Position numbers and translations under genes: made by a program. From JBHEMK01 sp046262635 (lineage in GTDB: Bacteria; Actinomycetota; Thermoleophilia; Gaiellales; Gaiellaceae): a DNA stretch of 61,861 nt. Below the pieces are notes generated by a model. It searched no databases, was not told where the DNA came from, and worked only from the letters and a program-made list of their open reading frames with translations. Location: positions 1-61,861 of the forward strand of contig JBHEMK010000193.1 of assembly GCA_046262635.1 (NCBI GenBank), in the 5' to 3' direction. This document shows, in pieces, positions 1 to 9,465 of this stretch (its first letter is position 1; every line of letters starts with the position of its first letter).

Positions 1-767
1 TCGATCCCGAGCTCGAGTGGATCGACCAGATGCTCGTGAATATCGCCGTCGACCACCTCGCAGACCCGGTTCGTGCCGACGGGCGAGAGCTCATCGATGC
101 CACCCGCGCCGTGCACCACGAACGCGCGCCGCGCGCCGAGCTGAGCTAGCACCTCTGCGATCGTGCGCACCAGGTCTGGAGAGTAGACGCCGACGACCTG
201 GGCCCGCGCGCCCGCAGGGTTCGTCAGCGGCCCAAGGACGTTGAAGACCGTCCGGGCGGCCAGCTCGCGCCGCACCGGCGCTGCGTGGCGCATCGCCGGA
301 TGGTGCATCGGTGCGAAGAGGAATCCGAAGCCCAGCTCGTCGATCGAGCGGGCGATGCGGTCGCCGTCGAGCTCGAGGCTGAAGCCGAGCGCCTCGAGGA
401 CGTCCGCCGAGCCCGAGGCCGACGAGACCGCGCGGTTGCCGTGCTTCGCGACCGCGGCGCCGGCGGCCGCTGCGACGAGCGCCGCCGCCGTCGAGATGTT
501 GATCGTGCGGGCTCCGTCTCCGCCCGTGCCGGCGGTGTCAACCAGATCTTCGCGCTGCGGCTTCACCGCCAGCACGTGCGCGCGCATCGCTTCTGCGCAG
601 CCCGCGATCTCGTCGGCCGTCTCGCCCTTCGCGCGAAGCGCGACGAGGAAGCCCGCGATCTGCGCCGGCGTGGCCGCCCCGCTCATGATCGTGTGCATGG
701 TCTCGCGCGCCTCCTCCCGCGAGAGGTCGTGAGCGTCCAGCAGCCGACCGAGTGTTTCCTGGATCAC
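1..767 (-). CDS. trpD: Anthranilate phosphoribosyltransferase, 3' end cut by window edge
   Basis: TrpD transfers phosphoribose from PRPP to anthranilate, the second step of tryptophan synthesis in the cytoplasm. The reading frame stays open to the window edge, so about 255 residues are visible and the C-terminal quarter is missing. Visible family motifs are the PRPP-binding DTAGTGGDG-type loop, a KHGNRAVSS segment and VVHGAGGIDELSP. The start is a GTG that overlaps the TGA of trpG (GTGA), so the genes are translationally coupled. It is the third gene of a leftward trpE-trpG-trpD operon controlled from the attenuator near 2.6 kb. Confidence 0.93.
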   Translation of the reverse strand, partial: MIQETLGRLLDAHDLSREEARETMHTIMSGAATPAQIAGFLVALRAKGETADEIAGCAEAMRAHVLAVKPQREDLVDTAGTGGDGARTINISTAAALVAAAAGAAVAKHGNRAVSSASGSADVLEALGFSLELDGDRIARSIDELGFGFLFAPMHHPAMRHAAPVRRELAARTVFNVLGPLTNPAGARAQVVGVYSPDLVRTIAEVLAQLGARRAFVVHGAGGIDELSPVGTNRVCEVVDGDIHEHLVDPLELGI

Positions 768-1324
768 TCGGGCTCCAGGAAGTTCTTCGCGATCTTCGGC
801 CCGAGCGGCGTCAACACCGATTCGGGATGGAATTGGAGGCCGGAAACCGGGAGGTCGAGGTGCCGGATTGCCATCACCTCGCCGTCGTCGCTGAACGCGC
901 ACGGCTCGAGCTCGTCCGGCAGCCGGGTCGCCGCGAGTGAGTGATAGCGGCCCGCATCGAACGGGTCCGGCAACCCGCGGAAGAGTCCGCGGCCATCGTG
1001 GCGCACGGGGCTCGCTTTCCCGTGCACGAGCTCTCGTGCGGCGCCGACCTCGCCGCCGAAGGCCTCGACGATCGCCTGGTGGCCGAGGCAGACGCCGAGG
1101 GTGGGCGTCGTCGAGCCGAGACGGCGGATCACCTCGATCGAGACGCCGGCCTCGGCCGGGCGGCCCGGACCAGGGGAGACGACGAGGTGCGACGGTGCCA
1201 GTCGCGCAGCCGCCTCCGCATCGATCGCGTCGTTTCGTCTCACGACGACTTCCGCCCCGAGCTCGCCGAACAGGTGGGCCAGGTTGTACGTGAACGAGTC
1301 GTAGTTGTCGATCAGGAGGATCAC
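764..1324 (-). CDS. trpG: Anthranilate synthase component II, glutamine amidotransferase
   Basis: This subunit hydrolyses glutamine and passes ammonia to TrpE for anthranilate formation. The 186-residue product has the class I amidotransferase layout: N-terminal LLIDNYDSFTYNL, oxyanion segment VSPGPGRP, nucleophile in GVCLGHQ, and the His-Glu pair in FHPESVLT. The family is normally about 190 residues, so it is complete. I chose the GTG at 1324 because it overlaps the trpE stop codon as GTGA and begins exactly at the conserved N-terminus. A longer in-frame extension inside trpE is not credible. Confidence 0.95.
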   Translation of the reverse strand: MILLIDNYDSFTYNLAHLFGELGAEVVVRRNDAIDAEAAARLAPSHLVVSPGPGRPAEAGVSIEVIRRLGSTTPTLGVCLGHQAIVEAFGGEVGAARELVHGKASPVRHDGRGLFRGLPDPFDAGRYHSLAATRLPDELEPCAFSDDGEVMAIRHLDLPVSGLQFHPESVLTPLGPKIAKNFLEPE

Positions 1325-2550
1325 CGTTCCGCCTCTGCCAGGTCGATCGCGGCCTCGATCGCGGCGAGCTTGTTCAGGCATTCCTGGTGCTCGGCGGCGG
1401 GTTCCGAATCGGCGACGATCCCGGCCCCGGCCTGTAGCCGGGCGAGGCCGTCCTCGAGCACGATCGTCCGGATCGCGATGCACGTGTCGAGCGCCCCGCC
1501 GGGAAGGCAGTAGCCGACGGCTCCGGCGTACGGGCCCCGCCGGAAGCCCTCGAGCTCCGAGATCAGCTGCATCGCACGTACCTTCGGTGCGCCCGACACC
1601 GTGCCGGCGGGGAAGCAGGCGCGCAGCAGGTCGAAGGGGCCGACGCCGTCCTGCAGCTCGCCGGAGACCTCCGAAACGAGGTGGCTGACGTGAGAGAAGC
1701 GCTCGACCTCGAGGAGCCGGCCGACTCGCACGGTTCCCGGCGTGCAGACGCGGCCGAGGTCGTTGCGGCCGAGATCGACGAGCATCACGTGCTCGGCACG
1801 ATCCTTGTCCGAGGCGGCCAGGCTCTGCTCGGCGCCGGGCTCGCAGGTGCCGGCGATCGGGTTCACCGACGCGCGCCGGCCCTCGAGCCTGACGAGGGTC
1901 TCCGGCGAGGAGCCGATCAACGAGAGGCCGTCGAGCTCGAGCAGGAAGAGGTAGGGCGACGGGTTGACGCGTCGCAGCGCGCGATACAGCCCGACGGCGG
2001 TGGCCGGCGTCGGCCGCTCAGCCCGCTGCGAGAGCACGACCTGGAAGGCGTCGCCGGCACGGATGTGTTCCTTCGCCTTGCGCACGCCGGCCTCGTAGGT
2101 GTGCTGATCAGGAGAGCGCCGCGTCCGGCCCGCCCTCGCCTCGAGGCCTGAAGCCGAGCCCCGGCCCAGCGGGACGGCGAGGAGCTCCGCGGCCTCGGCG
2201 GCATCGCCCACGAGCACCTCCGCGACCCCGAGCGCATGGTCGAAGCGCAGCAGCACCTCAGCAACGAGGAAGCGGCTTTCAGGCACGCAGTGGCCTTCCG
2301 CCGGGAGCTCGACGGTCGGCTCGAGCTTCGCGACGTGGTCATAGGCGAGGTAGCCGACCACTGGCTCGTCGAGCGCCTCTGCCTCGTTCGCGTAGACGAG
2401 CCGTGAGCCGCAGCCGACGAACGAGTGGCGGCCGAGCCGGCCCTGCTCCACCGACTCCAGCAGGAAGCTCGCCCGCGCACGGCTGCGCAGGCGGAGATAC
2501 GCCCCGAGCGGGGTGAGGAGATCGGTCGAGATGTCGGCTGCGAGCGTCAA
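1321..2550 (-). CDS. trpE: Anthranilate synthase component I
   Basis: TrpE converts chorismate to anthranilate using ammonia from TrpG. The N-terminal part carries ASFLLESVEQG, the LLES motif that in this family binds feedback-inhibiting tryptophan. The C-terminal chorismate-binding domain shows NPSPYLF, GSSPETLV, PIAGT, VDLGRNDLG and SGAPKVRAM. The product is about 409 residues, shorter than the usual 470-520; the N-terminus is trimmed. The start is most likely the TTG at 2550, which has AAAGGA four nt upstream. A TTG at 2571 in the same frame would sit in the terminator U-run and is less likely. It is first in the trp operon, about 20 nt after the attenuator hairpin. Confidence 0.94.
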   Translation of the reverse strand: MTLAADISTDLLTPLGAYLRLRSRARASFLLESVEQGRLGRHSFVGCGSRLVYANEAEALDEPVVGYLAYDHVAKLEPTVELPAEGHCVPESRFLVAEVLLRFDHALGVAEVLVGDAAEAAELLAVPLGRGSASGLEARAGRTRRSPDQHTYEAGVRKAKEHIRAGDAFQVVLSQRAERPTPATAVGLYRALRRVNPSPYLFLLELDGLSLIGSSPETLVRLEGRRASVNPIAGTCEPGAEQSLAASDKDRAEHVMLVDLGRNDLGRVCTPGTVRVGRLLEVERFSHVSHLVSEVSGELQDGVGPFDLLRACFPAGTVSGAPKVRAMQLISELEGFRRGPYAGAVGYCLPGGALDTCIAIRTIVLEDGLARLQAGAGIVADSEPAAEHQECLNKLAAIEAAIDLAEAER

Positions 2551-2569
2551 TTGTTCCTTTCGAACAACC

Positions 2570-2595
2570 AAAAAGACCCTCCGTGCGGAAGGTCT
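2570..2595 (-). terminator. Intrinsic terminator in the trp leader (attenuator)
   Basis: On the minus strand AGACCTTCC, loop GCAC, GGAGGGTCT forms a 9-bp stem with one G-U pair and is followed by five U residues. It lies between the trp promoter and trpE with no gene ending before it, so it can only act on the trp leader transcript. That is the position of a transcription attenuator. Confidence 0.8.
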
Positions 2596-2623
2596 CGGGC
2601 GAGCGGGTTCGGGTTGTGGCGCG

Positions 2624-2692
2624 TCAGGCCGCGCGCAGGCTCCCGCCCCGCTCGTTGCGCCAGGCCCCGCCGATGGGAGTGACGGCGGTCAT
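2624..2692 (-). CDS. trpL: Putative trp leader peptide, 22 aa, leaderless
   Basis: A short frame, MTAVTPIGGAWRNERGGSLRAA, begins with ATG 8 nt after a good -10 element, so the transcript probably starts at or next to the ATG. It contains a single Trp codon (2660-2662). That UGG is part of UGGCGC, which can pair with GCGCCA at 2617-2622, just after the leader stop, while the U-tailed hairpin follows. A ribosome stalled at Trp would open this stem, as in classical attenuation. One Trp codon is fewer than in known actinobacterial trp leaders, so the role is inferred. Confidence 0.6.
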   Translation of the reverse strand: MTAVTPIGGAWRNERGGSLRAA

Positions 2693-2700
2693 CCAGGTGC

Positions 2701-2729
2701 AGGGTAGGCGCAGGCGTATCCAGCGTCAA
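2701..2729 (-). promoter_or_regulatory. trp operon promoter
   Basis: Minus-strand TTGACG (2724-2729) and TACCCT (2701-2706) are separated by exactly 17 nt, matching the sigma-70 consensus in form. The predicted start of transcription is 2692-2694, at the ATG of the leader peptide. Confidence 0.72.
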
Positions 2730-3231
2730 GCTGCGCCGCTTGATCCAGACGCGACTGACCGCCGGAAGGATGGGCACCAGTCAGACGGCGGCGCGTCTCG
2801 GCGCGGCGCTAGCAGCGCGTTGCCACAGCGGGCCGCGCGGGCGGGTGCACGCCGGCGGCGGCAAAGAGGATCTCCTCAATCCCCTCACGGCGTGAAAGCG
2901 GCGAACAGGTGCTCGCGCCGGGGCCGGCCGAATCGAGATTCGCCTTTCGCTTTCGACACGGAAGACCTCACGCTCGATCAGCGACAGGCAGGTGGTTCGC
3001 GGGCTGGCGGACAGGTTGCCGGGGTCGAAAAGCTTCGAGACGGCGGCGCCCGTCAACGTCGGGAGCTCCAGCCCGGGCGGGTCAGGCTGCCACCGGCCGT
3101 GACCGTCAGCCGGCAGCCGCACAGTAAACGCGGGCACGTTCCGGAGCCTGTTCGGCTCGGACCTGTCAGCCGGTCGAAGTCCTGACGATCGCTCGCTGAG
3201 AGAGGGATCGCTCAGCTCGATCCGCTGCGGG
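2730..3231. other. About 500 bp without a recognisable gene
   Basis: This divergent spacer between the trp promoter and the M42 peptidase has open frames on both strands, but they are rich in Arg and Pro, match no family I recognise, and look like GC-bias frames. I see no RNA gene or repeat in it. Confidence 0.5.
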
Positions 3232-3244
3232 TAGGCTCCGCGGC

Positions 3245-4300
3245 GTGCCGATCCCGGAGACTCTCGCACGCCTGCTGAGTGCGCCCGGCCCCGCGGGGCA
3301 AGAGGCGCACGCAGCCGCAGTGTGGCGCGAGGCAGCCTCCGGGTTCGCCGAGGTCTCGAGCGACGTGCTCGGCTCCTCGGTTGCGCGGGTTGCAGGCACT
3401 GAGGGCGGCCCGCTGCTCGCCGTCGTCGGGCACATCGACGAGATCGCGCTGGTCGTCACGCACCACGGTGAGGACGGCCACCTCGCCGTGCGCGGGCTCG
3501 GCGGCTGGGATCCGCACGTCCTGCTCGCGCAGCGGGTTGAGATCCTGACGCGGGACGGCCCCATCCCGGGCGTCGTCGCGGTGCGCCAGGAGCGTCGCCG
3601 CCGCAACGAGGACCGGCGCCCGGTGGAGCTGCGCGACCTCTACGTGGACGTCGGCGCGGTGAGCGCCGAGGAGTCGCGATCGCTCGTCCGCGTCGGCGAT
3701 ACCGCCGTGATCGCCGGCGGGCCCCTCGAGCTGCCGAACAACCGCGTCGCCTCTCGATCGCTCGACAACAGGCTCGGCAGCTACGTCGCGCTCGAGGCCG
3801 CGCGGAGGCTTGCCGCGGCCGGCGGCAGCCGGGCCCTCGTCGCAGCTGTCGCAGCGACCCAGGAGGAGGTCGGCGACTTTGCGGGCTCGCGCACGACGGC
3901 CTTCGCGCTGCGTCCCGATGTCGCGATCGCCGTCGACGTCACCTACGCGACCGACGTCCGTGGAGGCGAGGTCGAGGACGACGGCGAGCACAAGCTCGGC
4001 AGCGGCGCCGCGATCGGCCGCGGCCCGGGGCTCCATCCGGGCGTCTTCGAGCTGCTGCACGGGACGGCCGAGGCAGAGGGTATCCCGTTCACCGTTGAGG
4101 TCTCGACCGGGCACACGAATACGGACGCGGATGCCTTCCACCTCAGCCGTGCAGGCATCCCGACCGGGCTCGTCTCGATCCCGACGCGCTACGTGCACAC
4201 GCCCGTGGAGATGGTTCAGCTGGACGACGTGGAGGCGTGCATCGGGTTGATCGTGGCTTTCGCTCAGCGCCTCGAGCCAGGCACGAGCTTCGCTCGCTAG
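3245..4300 (+). CDS. M42-family metallo-aminopeptidase
   Basis: M42 enzymes are cytoplasmic, dodecameric, dinuclear-metal aminopeptidases (glutamyl/lysyl aminopeptidase type). The 351-residue product keeps the metal and catalytic residues: His63 and Asp65 in GHIDEIA, Asp174 in SLDNRLG, Glu207/Glu208 in TQEEVG, Asp231 in AVDVTYATD and His318 in RYVHTPVE. Length is normal. The GTG start is preceded by TAGGCT (3232-3237) with a 7-nt gap, which suggests a leaderless mRNA. The final TAG stop doubles as part of the -10 of the thiolase gene downstream. Confidence 0.9.
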   Translation: MPIPETLARLLSAPGPAGQEAHAAAVWREAASGFAEVSSDVLGSSVARVAGTEGGPLLAVVGHIDEIALVVTHHGEDGHLAVRGLGGWDPHVLLAQRVEILTRDGPIPGVVAVRQERRRRNEDRRPVELRDLYVDVGAVSAEESRSLVRVGDTAVIAGGPLELPNNRVASRSLDNRLGSYVALEAARRLAAAGGSRALVAAVAATQEEVGDFAGSRTTAFALRPDVAIAVDVTYATDVRGGEVEDDGEHKLGSGAAIGRGPGLHPGVFELLHGTAEAEGIPFTVEVSTGHTNTDADAFHLSRAGIPTGLVSIPTRYVHTPVEMVQLDDVEACIGLIVAFAQRLEPGTSFAR

Positions 4301-4309
4301 GCTGGCTCG

Positions 4310-5464
<1,155 letters not shown>

Positions 5465-5470
5465 GCTAAG

Positions 5471-5899
5471 TGCCGGGCGGCCTCGTCCTGCGGGGCGAGC
5501 GGGTGACGCTGCGGCTGCTTCAGATGGCCAAGCTGGAGGCAGTCTTCGAGGGCCTGAGGGCACACCGGGTCCGTGGTCGCCGGATCGCGAGCGGCTGAAG
5601 GTGATGATCGCCGCTCCGGACGGCTCGTGGCTGGCCGCCTCACCTTCGGGATCGAGGCCGGGGGAAGACTGATCGGCGACGTCTTGGGGCGGCAGCCAGC
5701 GAGCGCGCTGCCGCCGGGCGTCTCCGAGGTCGGGATCGACCTCTACGGCGAGGGCGACCGCGGACTCGGCTACGGCAGCGAGGCGGTCACCTTCCTCGAG
5801 AAGCCCGGCTTCATCGAGGAGGGCGTGATGCGCGGCTTCATGCCGCGGGACGGCGGCGGGCGGGACGACTATGTCCTCGACGCCCGCCTGCGCGACTAG
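5471..5899 (+). pseudogene. Decayed GNAT (RimJ/RimL-like) acetyltransferase
   Basis: Pieces of a GNAT acetyltransferase appear in order but in three frames. From 5471 there is VLRGERVTLRLL, the typical RimJ/RimL N-terminus, which stops at a TGA near 5596. A second frame near 5570-5635 reads PWSPDRERLKVM and DGSWLA. A third frame carries RLTFGIEAGGRLIGDV, then GIDLYGEGDRGLGYGSEAV joined directly to FLEKPGFIEEGVMRG. At that join the usual 30-40 residues between the acetyl-CoA loop and the GF-EEG motif are gone. At least two frameshifts and one in-frame deletion make it non-functional. Confidence 0.78.
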
Positions 5900-5964
5900 C
5901 CGAACGCCGGGACCTTTTCCGGGCGACAGGCGTATGGATGGATGCACCCGTCGAAGGAGGACCA

Positions 5965-6963
5965 ATGGTTCGCCGTCTCAGTTGCTGCGTCATCCTCGTG
6001 CTCGCATTTGTGCCGGCCGCCGTCGCCGATGGCGGAGGCCCGGGAGCCGGCGTCCTCTCCGGAGGCCTCGGCGTCCTCTCTCCGAACGGGAAAATCCGCT
6101 ACATCACGCTGGCGAACGCGCAGACCACCGCGCTGGCGGCGGTGCAGGTGGGCGACGGGCAGGTGCTGCGGTACACGACCCTGCCCGGGCTCTGGGGCGT
6201 TCCGTCGATCGGCTCCGACGGCAGCACTGGCGGTCTCAGCGCTGACGGTCGGACGCTCGTCCTCGGCGGTGCCGCGCCCCCACAGGGGCCGCTGCGCACG
6301 GTGACCAATTTCACGACCATCGACACGAGGTCGCTGAGCCCGCGTGGCACCTTCTCCCTGCCCGGGGACTGGGCCTTCGATGCGCTTTCCCCGGCCGGTG
6401 CCAAGCTTTACCTGATCCACCACGTCTCGCAGGCGAACGCGGCACGATACGTCGTCAGGGCCTACGACCTCCGCATCGGGCTGCTGCTCCCCGGCCGGAT
6501 CGCCGACCGCACCCAGCCCGGCTGGGTGATGCAGGGTTACGCGGCGACCCGCGCGACGAGCCCGGACGGCCGGTGGGTCTACACGCTCTACCAGAACCCC
6601 GGCGGCTACCCGTTCGTCCATGCGCTCGACACGGTCCGCGGCGTCGCACACTGTATCGGACTGCCGTGGCAGGGAAACCAGAGCGGGCTCTACAACATCC
6701 GTCTCTCGCTCCGCGACGGCGGCCGCACGCTCGCTGCCAACTGGCGGACCGGACGGCCGTACCTGTCGGTCGACACGGCAAACTGGCGGGTGTCGCAGCC
6801 GGGCGGGAGCTTCCCCCGGTGGATCCTCGCCGCAGCCCTCGCCGCCCTGGCGGCGATGCTCGTCTCGACCGTGCTCGCAGCGCGGCGACTCCGCCTCCGC
6901 CAGGATCGGCAGCACGAGCCGGTTGAGGGGCTCGGCCTCGCGCCGGGGAGGGGAGTGCTCTAG
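5965..6963 (+). CDS. Secreted, membrane-anchored propeller-like protein of unknown function
   Basis: The 332-residue product has a signal peptide (about residues 1-22, RRLSCCVILVLAFVPAAVA) and a C-terminal transmembrane helix (about 285-308) followed by a basic tail. Most of it is therefore extracellular with the end in the cytoplasm. The middle has repeated short segments of the type LSPNGKIRY, LSADGRTLVL, LSPAGAKLYL, TSPDGRWVYTL and LSLRDGGRTL, as in beta-propeller or YncE/TolB-like proteins. Start at ATG 5965, chosen for GGAGG 4 nt upstream; an earlier in-frame start lacks a ribosome site. No enzyme motif is visible. Confidence 0.75.
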   Translation: MVRRLSCCVILVLAFVPAAVADGGGPGAGVLSGGLGVLSPNGKIRYITLANAQTTALAAVQVGDGQVLRYTTLPGLWGVPSIGSDGSTGGLSADGRTLVLGGAAPPQGPLRTVTNFTTIDTRSLSPRGTFSLPGDWAFDALSPAGAKLYLIHHVSQANAARYVVRAYDLRIGLLLPGRIADRTQPGWVMQGYAATRATSPDGRWVYTLYQNPGGYPFVHALDTVRGVAHCIGLPWQGNQSGLYNIRLSLRDGGRTLAANWRTGRPYLSVDTANWRVSQPGGSFPRWILAAALAALAAMLVSTVLAARRLRLRQDRQHEPVEGLGLAPGRGVL

Positions 6964-6974
6964 CCTGCGCGCTC

Positions 6975-7811
6975 GTGGAGTTCGAGCACGTTCTCGTCGT
7001 AGGCGCAGGTCAGATGGGCGGCGGCATCGCCCAGGTCCTCGCCGCCTCGGGCCGGCGTGTCTCGCTGCACGACGCTGCGCCCGGCGCCGTCGAACGAGGG
7101 ATCGAGACGATGCAACAGAGCCTCGCACGGCTCGCGAAGAAGGGCGGTCCCGACCCGGCCGCGGTGCTGGCGAGGGTCGAGCCCGCGGCGGAGCTCGTCC
7201 CCGCCGACCTGATGGTGGAGGCCGTCGTCGAGGACGCGGCGGTCAAGCAGGATCTCTTCCGGCGGGCAGACGAAATGCTGCCGGCCGCTGCGATCCTCGC
7301 CTCGAACACGTCGTCGATCCCGATCACGGCCCTCGGGGCGGCTACGGCCCGGCCGGAGCGCGTGATCGGCATGCATTTCTTCAATCCAGCGCCGGTTCTG
7401 AGGCTCGTCGAGGTGATCCGCGGCCTCGAGACCTCGGACGAGACCGCCGCGGCGATCATGCGGCTCGCCGGGGAGCTTGGCAAGACGCCGGCGCAGGCGC
7501 GCGATTTCCCGGGCTTCGTCTCGAACCGGATCCTGATGCCGTTCATCAACGAGGCCGTCTATGCGCTGTTCGAGGGAGTCGCGGACGCCGACGCGATCGA
7601 CACGATCGCGACACTCGGCTTCGCCCATCCGCTGGGTCCGCTCGCGCTGGCCGATCTGATCGGCCTCGATACGTGCGTGGCGATCATGGAGGTGCTGCAC
7701 GCGGGCCTCGGTGATCCCAAGTTCGCCCCATGCCCTCTCCTGCGCCAGTACGTCCAGGCCGGCCGGCTCGGCCGCAAAGCGGGCCGCGGCTTCTATCAGT
7801 ACCCTTCCTAG
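6975..7811 (+). CDS. 3-hydroxybutyryl-CoA (3-hydroxyacyl-CoA) dehydrogenase
   Basis: This NAD(P)-dependent enzyme interconverts 3-hydroxyacyl-CoA and 3-ketoacyl-CoA. The 278-residue product has the Rossmann motif GAGQMGGGIAQVLA at the N-terminus, the ASNTSSIPIT segment, the catalytic-His motif GMHFFNPAPVLRLVEV, and C-terminal domain motifs DFPGFVSNRI and LGFAHPLGPLALADLIGLD. That is the complete single-domain Hbd/PaaH form. The GTG start lies 8 nt after TAGCCT, whose TAG is the stop codon of the preceding gene. It pairs functionally with the thiolase upstream. Confidence 0.93.
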   Translation: MEFEHVLVVGAGQMGGGIAQVLAASGRRVSLHDAAPGAVERGIETMQQSLARLAKKGGPDPAAVLARVEPAAELVPADLMVEAVVEDAAVKQDLFRRADEMLPAAAILASNTSSIPITALGAATARPERVIGMHFFNPAPVLRLVEVIRGLETSDETAAAIMRLAGELGKTPAQARDFPGFVSNRILMPFINEAVYALFEGVADADAIDTIATLGFAHPLGPLALADLIGLDTCVAIMEVLHAGLGDPKFAPCPLLRQYVQAGRLGRKAGRGFYQYPS

Positions 7812-7939
7812 CGAACACCGTTCAACCTGGCGCACGTTCGCGCCCCGCCAGCCGTCCAATCCACGGCAAGGACGGTTACTCAACCGGGCGGGCCCTGTTG
7901 CCGAATACGACCCTGCGGCCTCACCACGGAGGTTCGGGT

Positions 7940-9010
7940 TTGCGCATCCTGATGGTCGACGACGATCCTAACCTCAGGACGCTTCTCCGGGCGACCTTTG
8001 AGGCCGCCGACGTCGCCGTCGAGGAGGCGGAGAACGTCACCGTCGCCGAGCGAAAGATGCGGCGAGCGCTGCCCGACGTCATCCTGCTGGATGTCCGCAT
8101 GCCCGGCGAGAGCGGGATCGAATTCTGCAGACGGTTGAAAAACGACTCCCGCACGGCTTCGGTCTCGGTCGTGCTGCTGACGGGGAGCGGCGCCGCGGAT
8201 GCCAACCTCAACCAGGTCGGTGCCGATGCCGTGCTCCAGAAGCCGTTCAGCCCGCTCGAGCTGCTCTCAGTCGTCGAGCGCTTCGCCGCCGGAGCCTACG
8301 GGGTTCCCTTCCGGCCGCCAGGCGCACGCCAGACGAATGAGGACGCTCTGCTGCTGTACGCACACGACCTCCGCCACGTTCTCGAGCTCGAGCGGGGCCA
8401 GCGGGAGGCACTTCAGGCCGCCTACCTCGAGACGGTCGTCGCATTGGCGAGCGCGCTCGAGACGAGGGACACCGGTACCCGCGCGCACTCGCAGCGCGTG
8501 CATCGCTACGCCGTCGCACTGGGCGAGTCGGTCGATCTGACGCTGATCGCGAATCCGAGCACAGAGTACGGCTTTCTCCTCCACGATGTCGGCAAGATCG
8601 GAATTCCCGATCAGATCCTCCTCAAGGCGGGCCCGTTGACTGTAGCCGAGCGTCGGCGCATGCAAACACACACCATTCTCGGCGAGCAGATGCTCGGCGG
8701 CGTCGCCTTCCTGCAGGGTGAGGGTTTACAGATCGTCCGCTCCCATCACGAGCGCTGGGACGGAGCCGGCTACCCGGACGGGCTCGACGCCGGCGAGATC
8801 CCGCGAGGGGCGCGAATCTTCGCAGTCGCCGACTCGCTCGACGCGATGACGAGCCACCGGCCCTACCGGCGGGCCCTCTCCTGGCAACGGGCGCGGGACG
8901 AGATCCTGCGCGAGGCCGGGCGCCAGTTCGATCCCGACGTCGTCGCGGCGTTCGAGCGGCACGAGGGAGACCTGCACGAGATCCGCCGCGAGTTCGCGGC
9001 CGCCGCCTAG
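7940..9010 (+). CDS. Response regulator with HD-GYP phosphodiesterase domain
   Basis: This 356-residue cytoplasmic protein has a receiver domain (residues 1-120; acidic pocket VDDDPN, phospho-acceptor Asp51 in LLDVRMPGE, Lys in LQKPF) joined by a helical linker to an HD-GYP domain. The latter has HDVGKIGIPD (about residue 215) and HHERWDGAGYPDGL (about 269), the metal-binding and GYP signatures of c-di-GMP phosphodiesterases. The start is a TTG with GGAGG 7 nt upstream; longer frames reach back into the hbd gene and are not credible. No partner kinase lies nearby, so it is an orphan regulator. Confidence 0.9.
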   Translation: MRILMVDDDPNLRTLLRATFEAADVAVEEAENVTVAERKMRRALPDVILLDVRMPGESGIEFCRRLKNDSRTASVSVVLLTGSGAADANLNQVGADAVLQKPFSPLELLSVVERFAAGAYGVPFRPPGARQTNEDALLLYAHDLRHVLELERGQREALQAAYLETVVALASALETRDTGTRAHSQRVHRYAVALGESVDLTLIANPSTEYGFLLHDVGKIGIPDQILLKAGPLTVAERRRMQTHTILGEQMLGGVAFLQGEGLQIVRSHHERWDGAGYPDGLDAGEIPRGARIFAVADSLDAMTSHRPYRRALSWQRARDEILREAGRQFDPDVVAAFERHEGDLHEIRREFAAAA

Positions 9011-9021
9011 CGCCCAAGCGC

Positions 9022-9444
9022 CTAGACCGAGGTGCCCCCGCCGGGAGCGGGGAGCTGCCGCCAGACGACGATCTTGCCGTTGCGGACGGTGAAGGCGGCG
9101 GTCCGCTGGCCCGGTCCGTCGCAGGCGACGCCGGGGCGCTGGCCGAGCACGAAGGTCGCTGTGACGACATCGCCATCGCGGACGAGGTCGGCGATCACGC
9201 CAGCACAGGGCAGCGACTCGTTGAAGGCGACCGCGATGCGGCGGGTGTGAAGCCGCACGTCGAGCGGCCCCTGGATCACCTCGGCACCGGTGGCAAACAA
9301 GGCAGCGGCCGCCTCGTTGTCGCCCTGATTGAGTGCCGCGCTCCAGGCGCGGACGACGGTCTCCGGCGACACCGACCGCCGGTGCCCGCCGCAGCCTCCG
9401 AGCACGAACACGGCGAGGGTGAGCGCTGCGAGGAGCCTGGCCAG
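9022..9444 (-). CDS. Small lipoprotein, NTF2/SnoaL-like fold suspected
   Basis: The product (about 140 residues) begins with a lipoprotein signal, LARLLAALTLAVFVLGGCGG, with lipobox LGGC. The mature part starts near VSPETVVRAWSAALNQGDNEAAAALF and contains ITVRNGKI-like strands, the pattern of NTF2-like proteins with one helix-rich start and a curved sheet. No ATG, GTG or TTG sits at a sensible place. The best fit is a CTG at 9444, 7 nt after a minus-strand TATAGT, implying a leaderless CTG start. It is divergent from the acyl-CoA dehydrogenase. Function unknown. Confidence 0.65.
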   Translation of the reverse strand: MARLLAALTLAVFVLGGCGGHRRSVSPETVVRAWSAALNQGDNEAAAALFATGAEVIQGPLDVRLHTRRIAVAFNESLPCAGVIADLVRDGDVVTATFVLGQRPGVACDGPGQRTAAFTVRNGKIVVWRQLPAPGGGTSV

Positions 9445-9450
9445 GCCCGG

Positions 9451-9458
9451 ACTATAGT
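9451..9458. promoter_or_regulatory. Palindromic -10 element shared by two divergent genes
   Basis: ACTATAGT is its own reverse complement, so each strand carries TATAGT. On the plus strand TATAGT (9453-9458) is 7 nt before the GTG of the acyl-CoA dehydrogenase; on the minus strand TATAGT (9456-9451) is 6 nt before the CTG of the lipoprotein. No good -35 is seen for either direction. Confidence 0.62.
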
Positions 9459-9465
9459 GGCCGAC

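Noticed and set aside
2781..3269. 162-codon minus-strand frame in the trp/M42 spacer
   Set aside because: No motif, biased composition, no ribosome site, and it overlaps the M42 promoter.
9005..9024. Inverted repeat CTAGCGCCC/AGCGCCTAG as a bidirectional terminator
   Set aside because: Arms mismatch when aligned properly and there is no U-tract.
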